Positions 8,215-16,640 of a DNA stretch of 64,000 nt are shown here, in pieces (within the stretch, counting starts at the first letter, position 1; each line of letters begins with the position of its first letter). Location: contig CAJUEX010000005.1 in assembly GCA_910585715.1 (NCBI GenBank), positions 1 to 64,000 of the forward strand, read 5' to 3'. The notes beneath the pieces were generated by a model. It searched no databases. It saw nothing but the letters and a program-made list of their open reading frames with translations, and was not told the origin of the DNA. Both the position numbers and the translations under genes were made by a program. The stretch is from an uncultured Lachnospiraceae bacterium. GTDB lineage: Bacteria > Bacillota > Clostridia > Lachnospirales > Lachnospiraceae.

Positions 8215-8937
8215 CTACATCTCGCTTCCTACTGCATCTAATGGAACAAATTCAGGATTTTCCACTGTTCCCAGGTTGGTATACGTATCTTCCCTTGTAA
8301 TGATAAAATCAAATTCCGAGGGAACCTGTCCGTTTTCTTTATAAAATGCTTCCATTACCAGGGATGGTTTGATATTACCGGAGCTGCTGGCATCTACCAG
8401 CATGTAAATCTGTCCGTTTTTTATGGAAAGCTCATAAATATAGGGCTTTAAATCCAGCTCTTTTTCACTTTTCTTTGTTTTCTTTACTACTAAAATCTGT
8501 TCCTTTAAAAAGAATTCAGACAGCGTTTTCTCATAATCAAAGGCTGGCTCATGCCCTTTACGGAAAGACACCAGATAGCCGGCAGCGGCTACGCTTGCCA
8601 TGGCATTTCCGGCAGTTTCCGGTAATTTTTTTACGCTTAAGATGTGAATTCCCTCTACCATGACATGGTTGAGCCTGTCCATCATCAGGCGGCTGTTCAT
8701 AGGGGTGTTCATTTCAATGTCCAGATATTCCCCGTTGCTGTATAGACCAACGCCTAAGGGGGCTGCAAAGGACATGATTTGGTGAGGGTTGAAGCCGGCT
8801 GAATAGGCGATGTCGATGTCTGCCCTGCGCATGGCTTTTTGAAAATAGCGCATGATGTCTAAGTGGCCTATGAAAATCATGGAACTGTGTTTGGAAAATT
8901 TTATGCGTACTTTTGTGTGTTGGTTTTGGGTTGTCAT
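8215..8937 (-). CDS. DUF2344 / TIGR03936 family protein
   Basis: A 240-residue cytoplasmic protein of the radical-SAM-linked DUF2344 family: it begins with the typical VRIKFSKHSSMIFIGHLD block followed by RRADIDIAYSAGFNPHQ. In Clostridia this gene nearly always follows the TIGR03960 radical-SAM gene, and in some genomes the two are fused. Here a 770-bp stretch with a giant hairpin and a gene remnant separates them. The reaction is not known; tRNA or ribosome modification has been suggested from context only. Confidence 0.88.
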   Translation of the reverse strand: MTTQNQHTKVRIKFSKHSSMIFIGHLDIMRYFQKAMRRADIDIAYSAGFNPHQIMSFAAPLGVGLYSNGEYLDIEMNTPMNSRLMMDRLNHVMVEGIHILSVKKLPETAGNAMASVAAAGYLVSFRKGHEPAFDYEKTLSEFFLKEQILVVKKTKKSEKELDLKPYIYELSIKNGQIYMLVDASSSGNIKPSLVMEAFYKENGQVPSEFDFIITREDTYTNLGTVENPEFVPLDAVGSEM

Positions 8938-9015
8938 GAGGTGATTACTCCTTTGGGGGTGGGTGATATTGTGGGGATAAAAAGGGTTATAAAAGGTGGG
9001 TGTGGGGAGAGGGAC

Positions 9016-9250
9016 GCTTCAGAGGGGTGTGGGGTTAAGGGTGGTGGGCTGTGTTTTTGATGGCGCTTTTTCTAAACAGGCTGATTTTGGTTGTTGGCAG
9101 AGGTCGGGTCGTCCTATAGCGCCGTCCGTGGCGCAATAGGACTAAAATTGCCATCCGTGGCAATTTTTCCCTGGGTAGTGGATAGCCTGTTAAGAAAAAG
9201 TGCCATCAAAAACAATGCCCGCCACCCTTAACCCCACACCCCTCTGAAGC
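9016..9250. repeat. Giant inverted repeat with two hairpins in its loop (copy E)
   Basis: Arms 9016-9082 and 9184-9250 are 67 nt each and complementary with about five mismatches. The 101-nt loop holds two further hairpins: 9111-9142 (GTCCTAT-GCGCC stem, loop GTCC) and 9144-9167 (AAAATTGCCA / TGGCAATTTT, loop TCCG). The whole could fold as a three-way, clover-like structure or extrude as a cruciform. The left boundary GGGACGC is shared with the copy at 50.29 kb. No transposase is nearby. It lies between two genes that are normally adjacent. Confidence 0.85.
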
Positions 9251-9454
9251 TGTTTTTTGGCTGGCACTATGGTAAGGCTTTTGGGGATGCCTGTCTCTTT
9301 TTACGTCGTTTTCAAAATCACAGACTATGAATGCGTGTAAATCGGAGATGAAATTCCTGCCAGGGGCATGATGAAGAAAGATTGCTTCGTCTATTTTTGC
9401 ATCTACAGTCATATCTGCGTTGGTGGCAGGAAAGGAGCTATGTGGGGAAATAAT

Positions 9455-9637
9455 TTAAGTGAGCTCTTTTTTGGTTACACATTGCTCATTATCTTTAATT
9501 TCCCAGTGCCCGCTGAAACCACGTCCGCTGAAACTTACGTTGTTCATTTCTTTTATATGGCGTTTAATTGTTTTGGAACTTACGCCTAATGTAATCGCTA
9601 TTTTCGCTGTACTGATTTTGCTGTCCTTACGTATCAA
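9455..9637 (-). pseudogene. C-terminal remnant of an AlbA_2-type ATP-binding/HTH protein
   Basis: About 60 residues resembling the terminal winged helix of AlbA_2-domain proteins (often labelled RecG-like or ATP-binding): LIRKDSKISTAKIA, VSSKTIKRHIKEM and GHWEIKDN. In intact members this is preceded by some 400 residues that are absent here; the frame runs back without a start to the radical-SAM stop codon. Bases 9251-9454 hold another open frame on the same strand (a piece reading IDEAIFLHHAPGRNFISD) that I cannot assign. Together these look like decayed accessory DNA inserted between two core genes. Confidence 0.5.
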
Positions 9638-9706
9638 GTTTGATGCACCACTGCTTGCGGCGGGGGCTTTGACTTGAAATTCATATCCAACTCCCCTCCG
9701 TTTTTC

Positions 9707-11575
9707 TTACTCCCTGCTCTGAAAACAAATCCCCCCACCAAAGCGTGCCGCCCCGCACCCATTGCACTTCTCCTTACAATTTGGTGTCACCTGCTCCGCC
9801 ATGGCGTTTTCCCATTCTTTCTTAAGAAACTCCTTTGTCACGCCGCAGTCAATAAAGTCCCACGGAAAGATTTCGTCCAAAGAACGCTCTCTGGTTGTGT
9901 AAAAGTCTATATCGATACCGCATTCCTCAAAAGCAGACATCCAAACATCATTTTTATAAAATTCGCTCCATGCGTCAAAAATACAGCCTTTTTCATAAGC
10001 TTTTAAAATGACCTGTCCCACTTTCCGGTCGCCTCTGGCAAAGACGCCCTCCAGTACGGAAACGTCAGCTTCGTGCCAGTTATATTTGATGCTTTTTTGA
10101 TTGAGCTGGCTTAAGACTGCCTGTTTGACGGTATGGGCTTTTGACAGGAAGTCTTCCTTGCTGCCCATCTTTGCCCATTGGAAGGGGGTGAAGGGCTTGG
10201 GAATGAAAAAGGAAGTGCTGGTTACGATTTGCACCTTTCCTTTTCGTTGCTCCTTTGGAACGGTTTCGTAATAGAGTCTGGCGATTTTGTCGCTTAGGAC
10301 GGCGATTTCCTCTATGTCCTCTTTTGTCTCTGTGGGAAGTCCAAGCATAAAATACAATTTTACACGGCTCCAGCCTCCTTCAAAGGCTTCTTTGGCTCCT
10401 TTTAGAATGACTTCTTCGGTCAATCCTTTGTTAATCACGTTGCGCATTCGCTGGGAACCGGCTTCCGGGGCAAAAGTGAGGCTGCTTTTCTTTACATCCT
10501 GTACCTTGCTCATCACATCAAGGGAAAAGGCGTCAATGCGCAGGGAGGGAAGGGAAATATTGATTTTTTTCCGGCTGCACTCTTCTATGAGAAAGTCGAT
10601 TAACTCCGGAAGCCTGCTGTAATCGCTGGAGCTTAGGGAGCTTAGGGAAATTTCCTCGTGGCCGGTGTTTTTCAGCATTTCCATAGCATATTCTTTTAAC
10701 ATTTCCACATCCCGTTCCCTGACGGGCCGGTAGAGCTGACCTGCCTGACAGAAGCGGCAGCCTCTGATACAGCCTCTCTGGATTTCCAGCACCACCCTGT
10801 CCTGGGTTACCTTGATAAAGGGAACTACCGGCTTTTTCGGGTAATAGGTGTGGGAAAGGTCCATTTCAATTTCCTTTAGGATGGTGGCGGGAAGCCCTTC
10901 TTTTGTAGGCATAAATGAAGCAATGGTGCCATCCGCTTTATAATCTGCCTGATAAAAAAGGGGACAGTAAATGCCGGGCAGTTTGGCTGCTTCTTCCAAA
11001 AATTCCATGCGGCTGCCGCCTTTATCCCGAATGCTCCGATAAAGCTCCATCATGGGCTCATACTGGGTTTCCCCTTCTCCTATATAAAACAAATCAAAAA
11101 AATCCGCAATGGGCTCCGGATTGTAGGTGCAGGGCCCGCCGCCGATGACAATGGGGTCCTCTTCTGTCCGTTCCTTTGCAAGCAGGGGAATCTGGGATAA
11201 ATCCAGAATCTGCAATATATTGGTATAACACATCTCATATTGCAGGGTCATGGCAAGAAAATCAAATTCCTTTACCGGGTCCTGGGATTCCAATGCAAAA
11301 AGAGGAATACGCTCCTTTCTCATAATGGCATCCAAATCCACCCAGGGCGAATAAACTCTTTCACACCAGACTCCTTCAAACTGGTTCAGCATATCATACA
11401 GGATTTGAATACCTAAGTGGGACATGCCGATTTCGTATACATCGGGAAAGCACATGGCAAAACGGATGTCCACCTGTTCCTTTTCCTTTATGATGGAATT
11501 TACTTCGCCGCCGATATACCGGGCAGGCTTATCAATTTTTAATAGTATTTCATCTTTCAGTGCTAGTGTTCTCAT
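9707..11575 (-). CDS. TIGR03960-type B12-binding-like radical SAM protein
   Basis: A 622-residue protein. The N-terminal 200 residues contain a cobalamin-binding-like fold (CFPDVYEIGMSHLGIQIL, GGGPCTYNPEP), and the radical SAM core carries the iron-sulfur motif in QRGCIRGCRFCQAGQ (CxxxCxxC spacing) near residue 265. The C-terminus has a second Cys cluster (CKEKCNGCG), perhaps an extra cluster site. This family pairs with DUF2344 in Clostridia; the substrate is unknown. Its start lies inside the 3' end of the small membrane protein gene (26-nt overlap), so the two are coupled. Confidence 0.9.
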   Translation of the reverse strand: MRTLALKDEILLKIDKPARYIGGEVNSIIKEKEQVDIRFAMCFPDVYEIGMSHLGIQILYDMLNQFEGVWCERVYSPWVDLDAIMRKERIPLFALESQDPVKEFDFLAMTLQYEMCYTNILQILDLSQIPLLAKERTEEDPIVIGGGPCTYNPEPIADFFDLFYIGEGETQYEPMMELYRSIRDKGGSRMEFLEEAAKLPGIYCPLFYQADYKADGTIASFMPTKEGLPATILKEIEMDLSHTYYPKKPVVPFIKVTQDRVVLEIQRGCIRGCRFCQAGQLYRPVRERDVEMLKEYAMEMLKNTGHEEISLSSLSSSDYSRLPELIDFLIEECSRKKINISLPSLRIDAFSLDVMSKVQDVKKSSLTFAPEAGSQRMRNVINKGLTEEVILKGAKEAFEGGWSRVKLYFMLGLPTETKEDIEEIAVLSDKIARLYYETVPKEQRKGKVQIVTSTSFFIPKPFTPFQWAKMGSKEDFLSKAHTVKQAVLSQLNQKSIKYNWHEADVSVLEGVFARGDRKVGQVILKAYEKGCIFDAWSEFYKNDVWMSAFEECGIDIDFYTTRERSLDEIFPWDFIDCGVTKEFLKKEWENAMAEQVTPNCKEKCNGCGAARFGGGICFQSRE

Positions 11576-11990
11576 ACTCTAAAGTATACGGGAAATCTTC
11601 CATAAAAGCAAACAGATTATTGGTAAAATCTTTTGCAATATAGGTTTTCACCATGGCTTTTTCCAAAACATACTGTTCATCGGTCATGGAAAGAAAGGTC
11701 ATATAGCCTCCCAACAGAATAACAGACAGAAACAGCCGCACCTTAAAAGTAAGGATTGGCTTCCTGCCTGCATAAAGCTCATCTTCCGATGATTCCAAAT
11801 CATTTCTATTATTTTTATCATATTTCCTGTCCCATTCCCGGTTTTTCTCTCTTATGGTCATGGGCTTGCCATAAAGAATCGTCTCTCTTTTATTCAAAGC
11901 AGCTAAATTATCTTCTTGTGCCTTTCGTATAGAACGGACCAGCTCCAGTTTTCTTTCGGTATCTATCCGGTTATTTTGCTTTGATAACAT
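11550..11990 (-). CDS. Small single-span membrane protein, unknown function
   Basis: A 146-residue protein with a charged, Arg/Lys/Asp/Asn-rich N-terminal half (1-80), one hydrophobic segment (about 84-101, VRLFLSVILLGGYMTF) and a short outer tail. No known motif. The start at 11990 has a weak AGGTG upstream. It overlaps the radical-SAM gene by 26 nt and is probably cotranscribed with it; I cannot assign a function. Confidence 0.7.
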   Translation of the reverse strand: MLSKQNNRIDTERKLELVRSIRKAQEDNLAALNKRETILYGKPMTIREKNREWDRKYDKNNRNDLESSEDELYAGRKPILTFKVRLFLSVILLGGYMTFLSMTDEQYVLEKAMVKTYIAKDFTNNLFAFMEDFPYTLEYENTSTER

Positions 11991-12062
11991 AGTTATGCAC
12001 CTGTGTGGAAGGTTCTTGGTACAATATATGTATAGGCTGTCTGAAAAAGAACTTTTATACTT

Positions 12063-13346
12063 TTAACGGTTTGCCAGCTCACTGGTAATCTCTTCCCAGG
12101 TCACTCCTTTTTCCACCATAAGCACCATCATATGATAGAGGAAATCAGAAATTTCATATTTAATTTCATCAGGATTGGGATTTTTAGAGGCAATGACAAT
12201 TTCCGTAGCCTCTTCTCCCAGCTTCTTTAAAATCTTATCAATTCCCTTATCAAACAAATAGTTTGTATAAGAGCCCTCCTTTGGATGCACCTTTCTGTCC
12301 GCAATAACAGACATGACGCTTTCAAATACCTCTAAAGGATTTTTTTCATTTTCCTCACAGGGAATCAAATCCCTGTAAAAACAGCTATAATTTCCCGTAT
12401 GGCAGGCAGCTCCCACCTGTGCTACCTTTGCTAACAGCGTATCGTTATCACAATCTACGCTTAAGCCTTTTACATACTGGAAATGGCCGCTTGTAAGCCC
12501 TTTTACCCAAAGCTCCTTGCGGCTCCGGCTGTAATAGGTCATCTTTCCGGTCTTTAAGGTTTTTAAATAAGCCTCCTCATTCATATAGGCAACCATAAGC
12601 ACCTGATTTGTCTTGTAATCCTGCACCACTACAGGAAGCAATCCGTTATTGTCCAATTTAAACTCTGAAAAATCCATAACCGCCTCAAAGGTATGCACTT
12701 TGATACCCTTCTCCTTACATATTTGCTTAATTGCATGAATTTCTTTTGTGTTTTCATTGACAATATTTCCGGAAACAGCAGAAACGTTTTCCTTTTCCAG
12801 AATGGTAAGCATTTTATCTAAAGAAATTTCAGGAAGCAGCGTGATAATAGGAAGCCCGCTTGCTCCCAGACAGTTTTTTAAGGCATGTTCATCAATTAGA
12901 ACCAGTTCATCCGCATATTTCTCTAAAGCCTGTCTGTTAATGGCAAGGTTGTCTGCGCTGGCAATGGAAGCGGCAATTTTATCTTTTCCAAACTTCAGGG
13001 AAACCTCCTCTAAAATTTCCATGCCCTCCGGCTTTCCGAAATTCAGCACTGCCTTTTTGCAGCCTGCATAAAGAAGCTTTTTCACATCCTCCATGCGCTT
13101 GATGTTTCCTGCGCCGTAAACGGGAATCTGTACCCGTTCTGCAATTCGTTTGATAATGCCGATTGCCTCCTCATGGGTGGAATCGTTATAGGATAAATCA
13201 AAAATCAAAATGCCGTCCACGTCATCTTCCCCATAAGTGGCGGCTAACTCCACCGGGTCACCTGAAAGAACGGTCCTGTCCGAAAAGCCTTTCACTGCCT
13301 TTCCATTTTCCAAGTAAATACTTGCTATAAAGCTTTTATAATTCAT
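12063..13346 (-). CDS. hisIE: HisIE with an N-terminal HisF/HisA-like domain
   Basis: A 427-residue three-part protein. Residues 217-325 are phosphoribosyl-AMP cyclohydrolase (HisI): WVKGLTSG, DCDNDTLL and the ACHTG zinc site. Residues 335-425 are phosphoribosyl-ATP pyrophosphohydrolase (HisE) with KKLGEEATEIVIA. These do steps 2 and 3 of histidine synthesis. The extra N-terminal 215 residues resemble a HisF/HisA barrel (NGKAVKG, SGDPVELA, VYGAGNIK), but both catalytic aspartates appear replaced (FIASIYLENG in place of CLDV; IAASIASAD in place of VAIDAK), so that domain is probably inactive. It lies 26 nt after hisB and ends the operon. Confidence 0.93.
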   Translation of the reverse strand: MNYKSFIASIYLENGKAVKGFSDRTVLSGDPVELAATYGEDDVDGILIFDLSYNDSTHEEAIGIIKRIAERVQIPVYGAGNIKRMEDVKKLLYAGCKKAVLNFGKPEGMEILEEVSLKFGKDKIAASIASADNLAINRQALEKYADELVLIDEHALKNCLGASGLPIITLLPEISLDKMLTILEKENVSAVSGNIVNENTKEIHAIKQICKEKGIKVHTFEAVMDFSEFKLDNNGLLPVVVQDYKTNQVLMVAYMNEEAYLKTLKTGKMTYYSRSRKELWVKGLTSGHFQYVKGLSVDCDNDTLLAKVAQVGAACHTGNYSCFYRDLIPCEENEKNPLEVFESVMSVIADRKVHPKEGSYTNYLFDKGIDKILKKLGEEATEIVIASKNPNPDEIKYEISDFLYHMMVLMVEKGVTWEEITSELANR

Positions 13347-13372
13347 TTGTCCGACTCCTTGCTTTTTTCAGG

Positions 13373-13960
13373 CTACAGAGTGCCCTTTGTACTCAATACC
13401 TCTTTGATTCTTTCGTCCTTTGAAACTGCCATATCCAGCGCCTTTGCAAACGCCTTGAACATGGCTTCGATTTTGTGATGGTCGTTGTGTCCGGAAAGCA
13501 TTTTCAAATGCAGGTTCATGCCTGCACTGTAGGATACGGCATAAAAGAACTCCCTTACAAGCTGAGTATCCAAATATCCCACCCGCTCCGATTCAAACTC
13601 ACAGTCAAAGGATAAATACGGCCTTCCGGATAAATCCACGGCACAAAGAGCCAGTGCATCATCCATGGGAAGGATAAAAGAACCAAAACGCTTGATACCT
13701 GTTTTATCTCCAATGGCTATTTTGATAGCCTCTCCTAACACAATGCCCGTATCTTCTATCGTGTGGTGTCCATCCACGATTAAATCTCCCTCCACCTTGC
13801 AGGTAATGTCAAAAAAACCGTGTCTTGCAAAGCCTTCCAGCATATGGTCGAAAAATCCGATTCCTGTTTCAATCCGGCTCTTTCCGGTGCCGTAAAGCTG
13901 TAAGGAAAGAGCGATATCCGTTTCCTTTGTTTTCCGTTTTACCTCTGCCATACCAGACAT
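13373..13960 (-). CDS. hisB: Imidazoleglycerol-phosphate dehydratase
   Basis: About 195 residues from the Met at 13960, preceded by GGGGGA at good spacing; an alternative Met at 13984 overlaps the hisD stop. The paired metal-binding motifs of the family are intact: FFDHMLEGFARHG, HHTIEDTG and GHNDHHKIEAMFKAF. The enzyme dehydrates imidazole glycerol phosphate to imidazole acetol phosphate in histidine synthesis. It is the monofunctional form without the phosphatase domain seen in E. coli. Confidence 0.95.
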   Translation of the reverse strand: MSGMAEVKRKTKETDIALSLQLYGTGKSRIETGIGFFDHMLEGFARHGFFDITCKVEGDLIVDGHHTIEDTGIVLGEAIKIAIGDKTGIKRFGSFILPMDDALALCAVDLSGRPYLSFDCEFESERVGYLDTQLVREFFYAVSYSAGMNLHLKMLSGHNDHHKIEAMFKAFAKALDMAVSKDERIKEVLSTKGTL

Positions 13961-13980
13961 ATTCTTCCCCCGTTCCCTAA

Positions 13981-15279
13981 TCATTCATTTTCTTCAAATC
14001 TAACCTTAATGGAATTTGCATGAGCCGTCAAGCCCTCTTTTTTGGCAAACAGCTCAATATCCTTATGTATTTTGGATAAGGCGCTTTCCGAATAAGAGAT
14101 AATACTGGATTTTTTCATAAAATCATCTACATTTAAGGGTGAAAAGAATTTTGCTGTGCCATTGGTAGGCAGCACATGGTTGGGTCCTGCAAAATAATCC
14201 CCCAAAGGCTCCGAAGAGTATTCCCCCAGAAAAATAGCGCCTGCATGACGGATTTTCGTCATGACGGAAAACGGGTCTTTCGTCAGGATTTCCAAATGCT
14301 CGGAAGCAATCTCATTGGCTGCTTCAATGGCTTCCGCCAAGCTTTCTGCCACCAGAATATAGCCGTAATTTTCTATGGATTTTTCTATGATTTCCTTTCT
14401 TTCAAGCTGTTTTGTAAAGGTATCCACCCACTTAGAAACCTTTTCTGCCTGAGACTTGTCTGTTGTAATTAAAATAGCGGAAGCCAACTCGTCATGCTCT
14501 GCCTGGGATAACAAATCGGCGGCAATGTATTTTGGATTTGCCGTCTCATCCGCCAGCACCAGTATTTCGCTGGGGCCTGCAATGGAATCTATGCTCACAT
14601 AGCCGTAAACGGCTTTTTTTGCCAGTGCCACGAAAATATTGCCCGGTCCCACGATTTTATCCACCTTTGGCACGGACTGGGTGCCGTAAGCCATTGCCCC
14701 GATTGCCTGCGCCCCGCCTGCTTTGTACACTTCATCCACGCCGGCAATCCTTGCAGCCGCCAAAGTGCCGGGATTTACCTTTCCATCCTTTCCCGGAGGG
14801 GTCAGCATAATGATTCGGTTAACCCCTGCTACCTTTGCAGGAATGATATTCATCAGCGTGGAGGAAGGGTATGCTGCCTTGCCTCCCGGAACATATACCC
14901 CCACCGTATCAATGGGAGTGATTTTCTGCCCCAGAATGGTGCCGTCCTCTTTTGCGTCAAACCAGCTGTTTCGTTTTTGCTTTTTATGGTATTCCTCAAT
15001 GTTTTTTGCAGAGCGTCTCATCACATTGAGAAATTCCTCATCCATTTGTCCAAGAGCTTCTTCAAACTCCTCTTCCGTAACCCGGATGGTTTCTTTTGTA
15101 ATCTGGCATTTATCGAATTGACTGGTATAGTCAAACAGTGCCGCATCCTTTTCTTCCTTCACTCTTTTTAAAATATCCGCCACCATATCTTCATATTGTC
15201 CGTAATTGTTGGGACTTCTTTTCAGCAGGCTGTTCAATAAGTCCTTTTTTGCTGCTTCCGTTAACTCCACTATTCTCAT
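13981..15279 (-). CDS. hisD: Histidinol dehydrogenase
   Basis: A 432-residue, full-length enzyme that oxidises histidinol to histidine with two NAD+. The zinc and catalytic residues are visible: SQAEHDELA (Gln and His ligands), GDYFAGPNHVLPTNGTA (Asp ligand and nearby His) and LTAHANSI (His ligand). The start overlaps the hisG stop by 4 nt (ATGA), and the stop is coupled to hisB. Confidence 0.96.
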   Translation of the reverse strand: MRIVELTEAAKKDLLNSLLKRSPNNYGQYEDMVADILKRVKEEKDAALFDYTSQFDKCQITKETIRVTEEEFEEALGQMDEEFLNVMRRSAKNIEEYHKKQKRNSWFDAKEDGTILGQKITPIDTVGVYVPGGKAAYPSSTLMNIIPAKVAGVNRIIMLTPPGKDGKVNPGTLAAARIAGVDEVYKAGGAQAIGAMAYGTQSVPKVDKIVGPGNIFVALAKKAVYGYVSIDSIAGPSEILVLADETANPKYIAADLLSQAEHDELASAILITTDKSQAEKVSKWVDTFTKQLERKEIIEKSIENYGYILVAESLAEAIEAANEIASEHLEILTKDPFSVMTKIRHAGAIFLGEYSSEPLGDYFAGPNHVLPTNGTAKFFSPLNVDDFMKKSSIISYSESALSKIHKDIELFAKKEGLTAHANSIKVRFEENE

Positions 15280-15926
15280 GACAATCGCTCCTTTAAATCT
15301 CCAATCAGCTTTTTAATACGCTCCGATTCCATTTTCATGCTTACCTGATTTACAATCATTCTGGCGGAAATGGGACAGATTTCTTCTAACACTTCCAAAC
15401 CGTTTTCCTTTAATGTGGAACCGGTTTCCACAATATCCACGATAACATCGGAAAGCCCTACAATGGGACCCAACTCCACGGAACCGTTCAGCTTGATGAT
15501 ATCCACGGTCTGGTGCTTTTTATTGTAGAAATAATCCTTGGCAATCTTCGGATATTTGCTGGCAACCCGAATCATTTCGTGGTGCTTTAAAAGCTCTTTT
15601 GCGCTTTTTGGCCCACATACGCACATCCGGCATTTTCCAAAGCCTAAATCCAGCACCTCATAGGCCCTTTTTCCTTCCTCTAATAAGGTGTCCTTTCCTA
15701 CCACGCCGATATCGGCGGCACCGTATTCCACATAGGTAGGCACATCCGGTCCTTTGGACAAAAAGAATTTCAGCTTCAGCTCTTCATTGACAAAAATCAG
15801 CTTTCTGGAATCCTTGTCCTTCATTTCCTCACAGGTAATGCCGATTTCCTCTAAAAGCGCCAGCGTATTTTTGGCAAGCCGCCCCTTTCCTAATGCAAAG
15901 GTCAAATATCTCATGTCTTCACTCAT
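15276..15926 (-). CDS. hisG: ATP phosphoribosyltransferase catalytic subunit, short form
   Basis: A 216-residue HisG of the short type, which lacks the C-terminal feedback domain and needs HisZ. The family start LTFALGKGRLAKNTL is clear, as are the phosphate-binding region DIVETGSTLKENGL and the GAADIGVVGKD block. It starts the pathway by joining ATP and PRPP. The start Met at 15926 has AGGAG 7 nt upstream. hisZ lies upstream in the same direction but is separated from it by a broken gene. Confidence 0.96.
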   Translation of the reverse strand: MSEDMRYLTFALGKGRLAKNTLALLEEIGITCEEMKDKDSRKLIFVNEELKLKFFLSKGPDVPTYVEYGAADIGVVGKDTLLEEGKRAYEVLDLGFGKCRMCVCGPKSAKELLKHHEMIRVASKYPKIAKDYFYNKKHQTVDIIKLNGSVELGPIVGLSDVIVDIVETGSTLKENGLEVLEEICPISARMIVNQVSMKMESERIKKLIGDLKERLS

Positions 15927-15945
15927 TTTTTTACTCCTGATTTGT

Positions 15946-16515
15946 TTATTTGTAAATAAAAATTTTTCTATGCATTCTTTTTATTCCTGCCAGCAACGAG
16001 CCAAGTGATTGCGTGCAAGCTTCATACATGGTTATGCACAACCCCAGCTCTCCCATCAGTTCATTTCCTAATTCAACAACTATCTTTTTATCCGGGAATA
16101 ACTCTTTTACCCGGCATTGCCAAAAATATGCTAATGCATTGCTAAACTGATAAAGCACCTTTTCATTATCCATGAACTGACTTGAATCACCCACAAAGAA
16201 ATCTCCAATGCTCCATGTATTTACACTCATTTCAATCGCTTTTTTATTATGATTGTATTGCTCTTCCAGCCTGCTAATACAGTCAATAGATTCTTCTGCA
16301 CTGCTATTCTAAAATTGCTCAATAAATATGTAATCTTTTACTTGTATGATTTGGGGGCAGAATAGATATGCTGCTGCAATTAAACCATCTATTTGACACT
16401 TATAGGCAGCATACTGCACTAAGTCTGCACACCAGTCGGCTGCTTCGATTTCGTTTTTTACGTGATTATCAATTATGCTCTTTAAAATCTTTACTTTTTT
16501 CATGATTCTTACCAT
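15946..16515 (-). pseudogene. Unknown gene split by one in-frame amber stop
   Basis: Two pieces on the same strand share one reading frame: 16515 down to a TAG at 16309-16311, then open again to 15946. Read through, they give about 189 residues. The segment after the stop continues at once as a helical, charged sequence (SSAEESIDCISRLEEQ), so it looks coding. A single base change (for instance from TGG or CAG) explains the break. No family recognised. It interrupts the his operon between hisZ and hisG. The second piece could be translated alone from ATG at 16230. Confidence 0.6.
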
Positions 16516-16640
16516 TAAAATTTTATAATGCTGGTAAAATGTTATGGGATTTTTTATATAGTTTTAAATTTTTTGTTATTTATATCTGTTATAAATTAAG
16601 ATACCATATCTCAAAAATAATAGGAACTGTATTTCCGCTT

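Noticed and set aside
8863..9412. Two open frames on opposite strands both ending in similar Gly/Cys-rich peptides (SEGCGVKGGG)
   Set aside because: They are the two arms of the inverted repeat read from each side, not genes.
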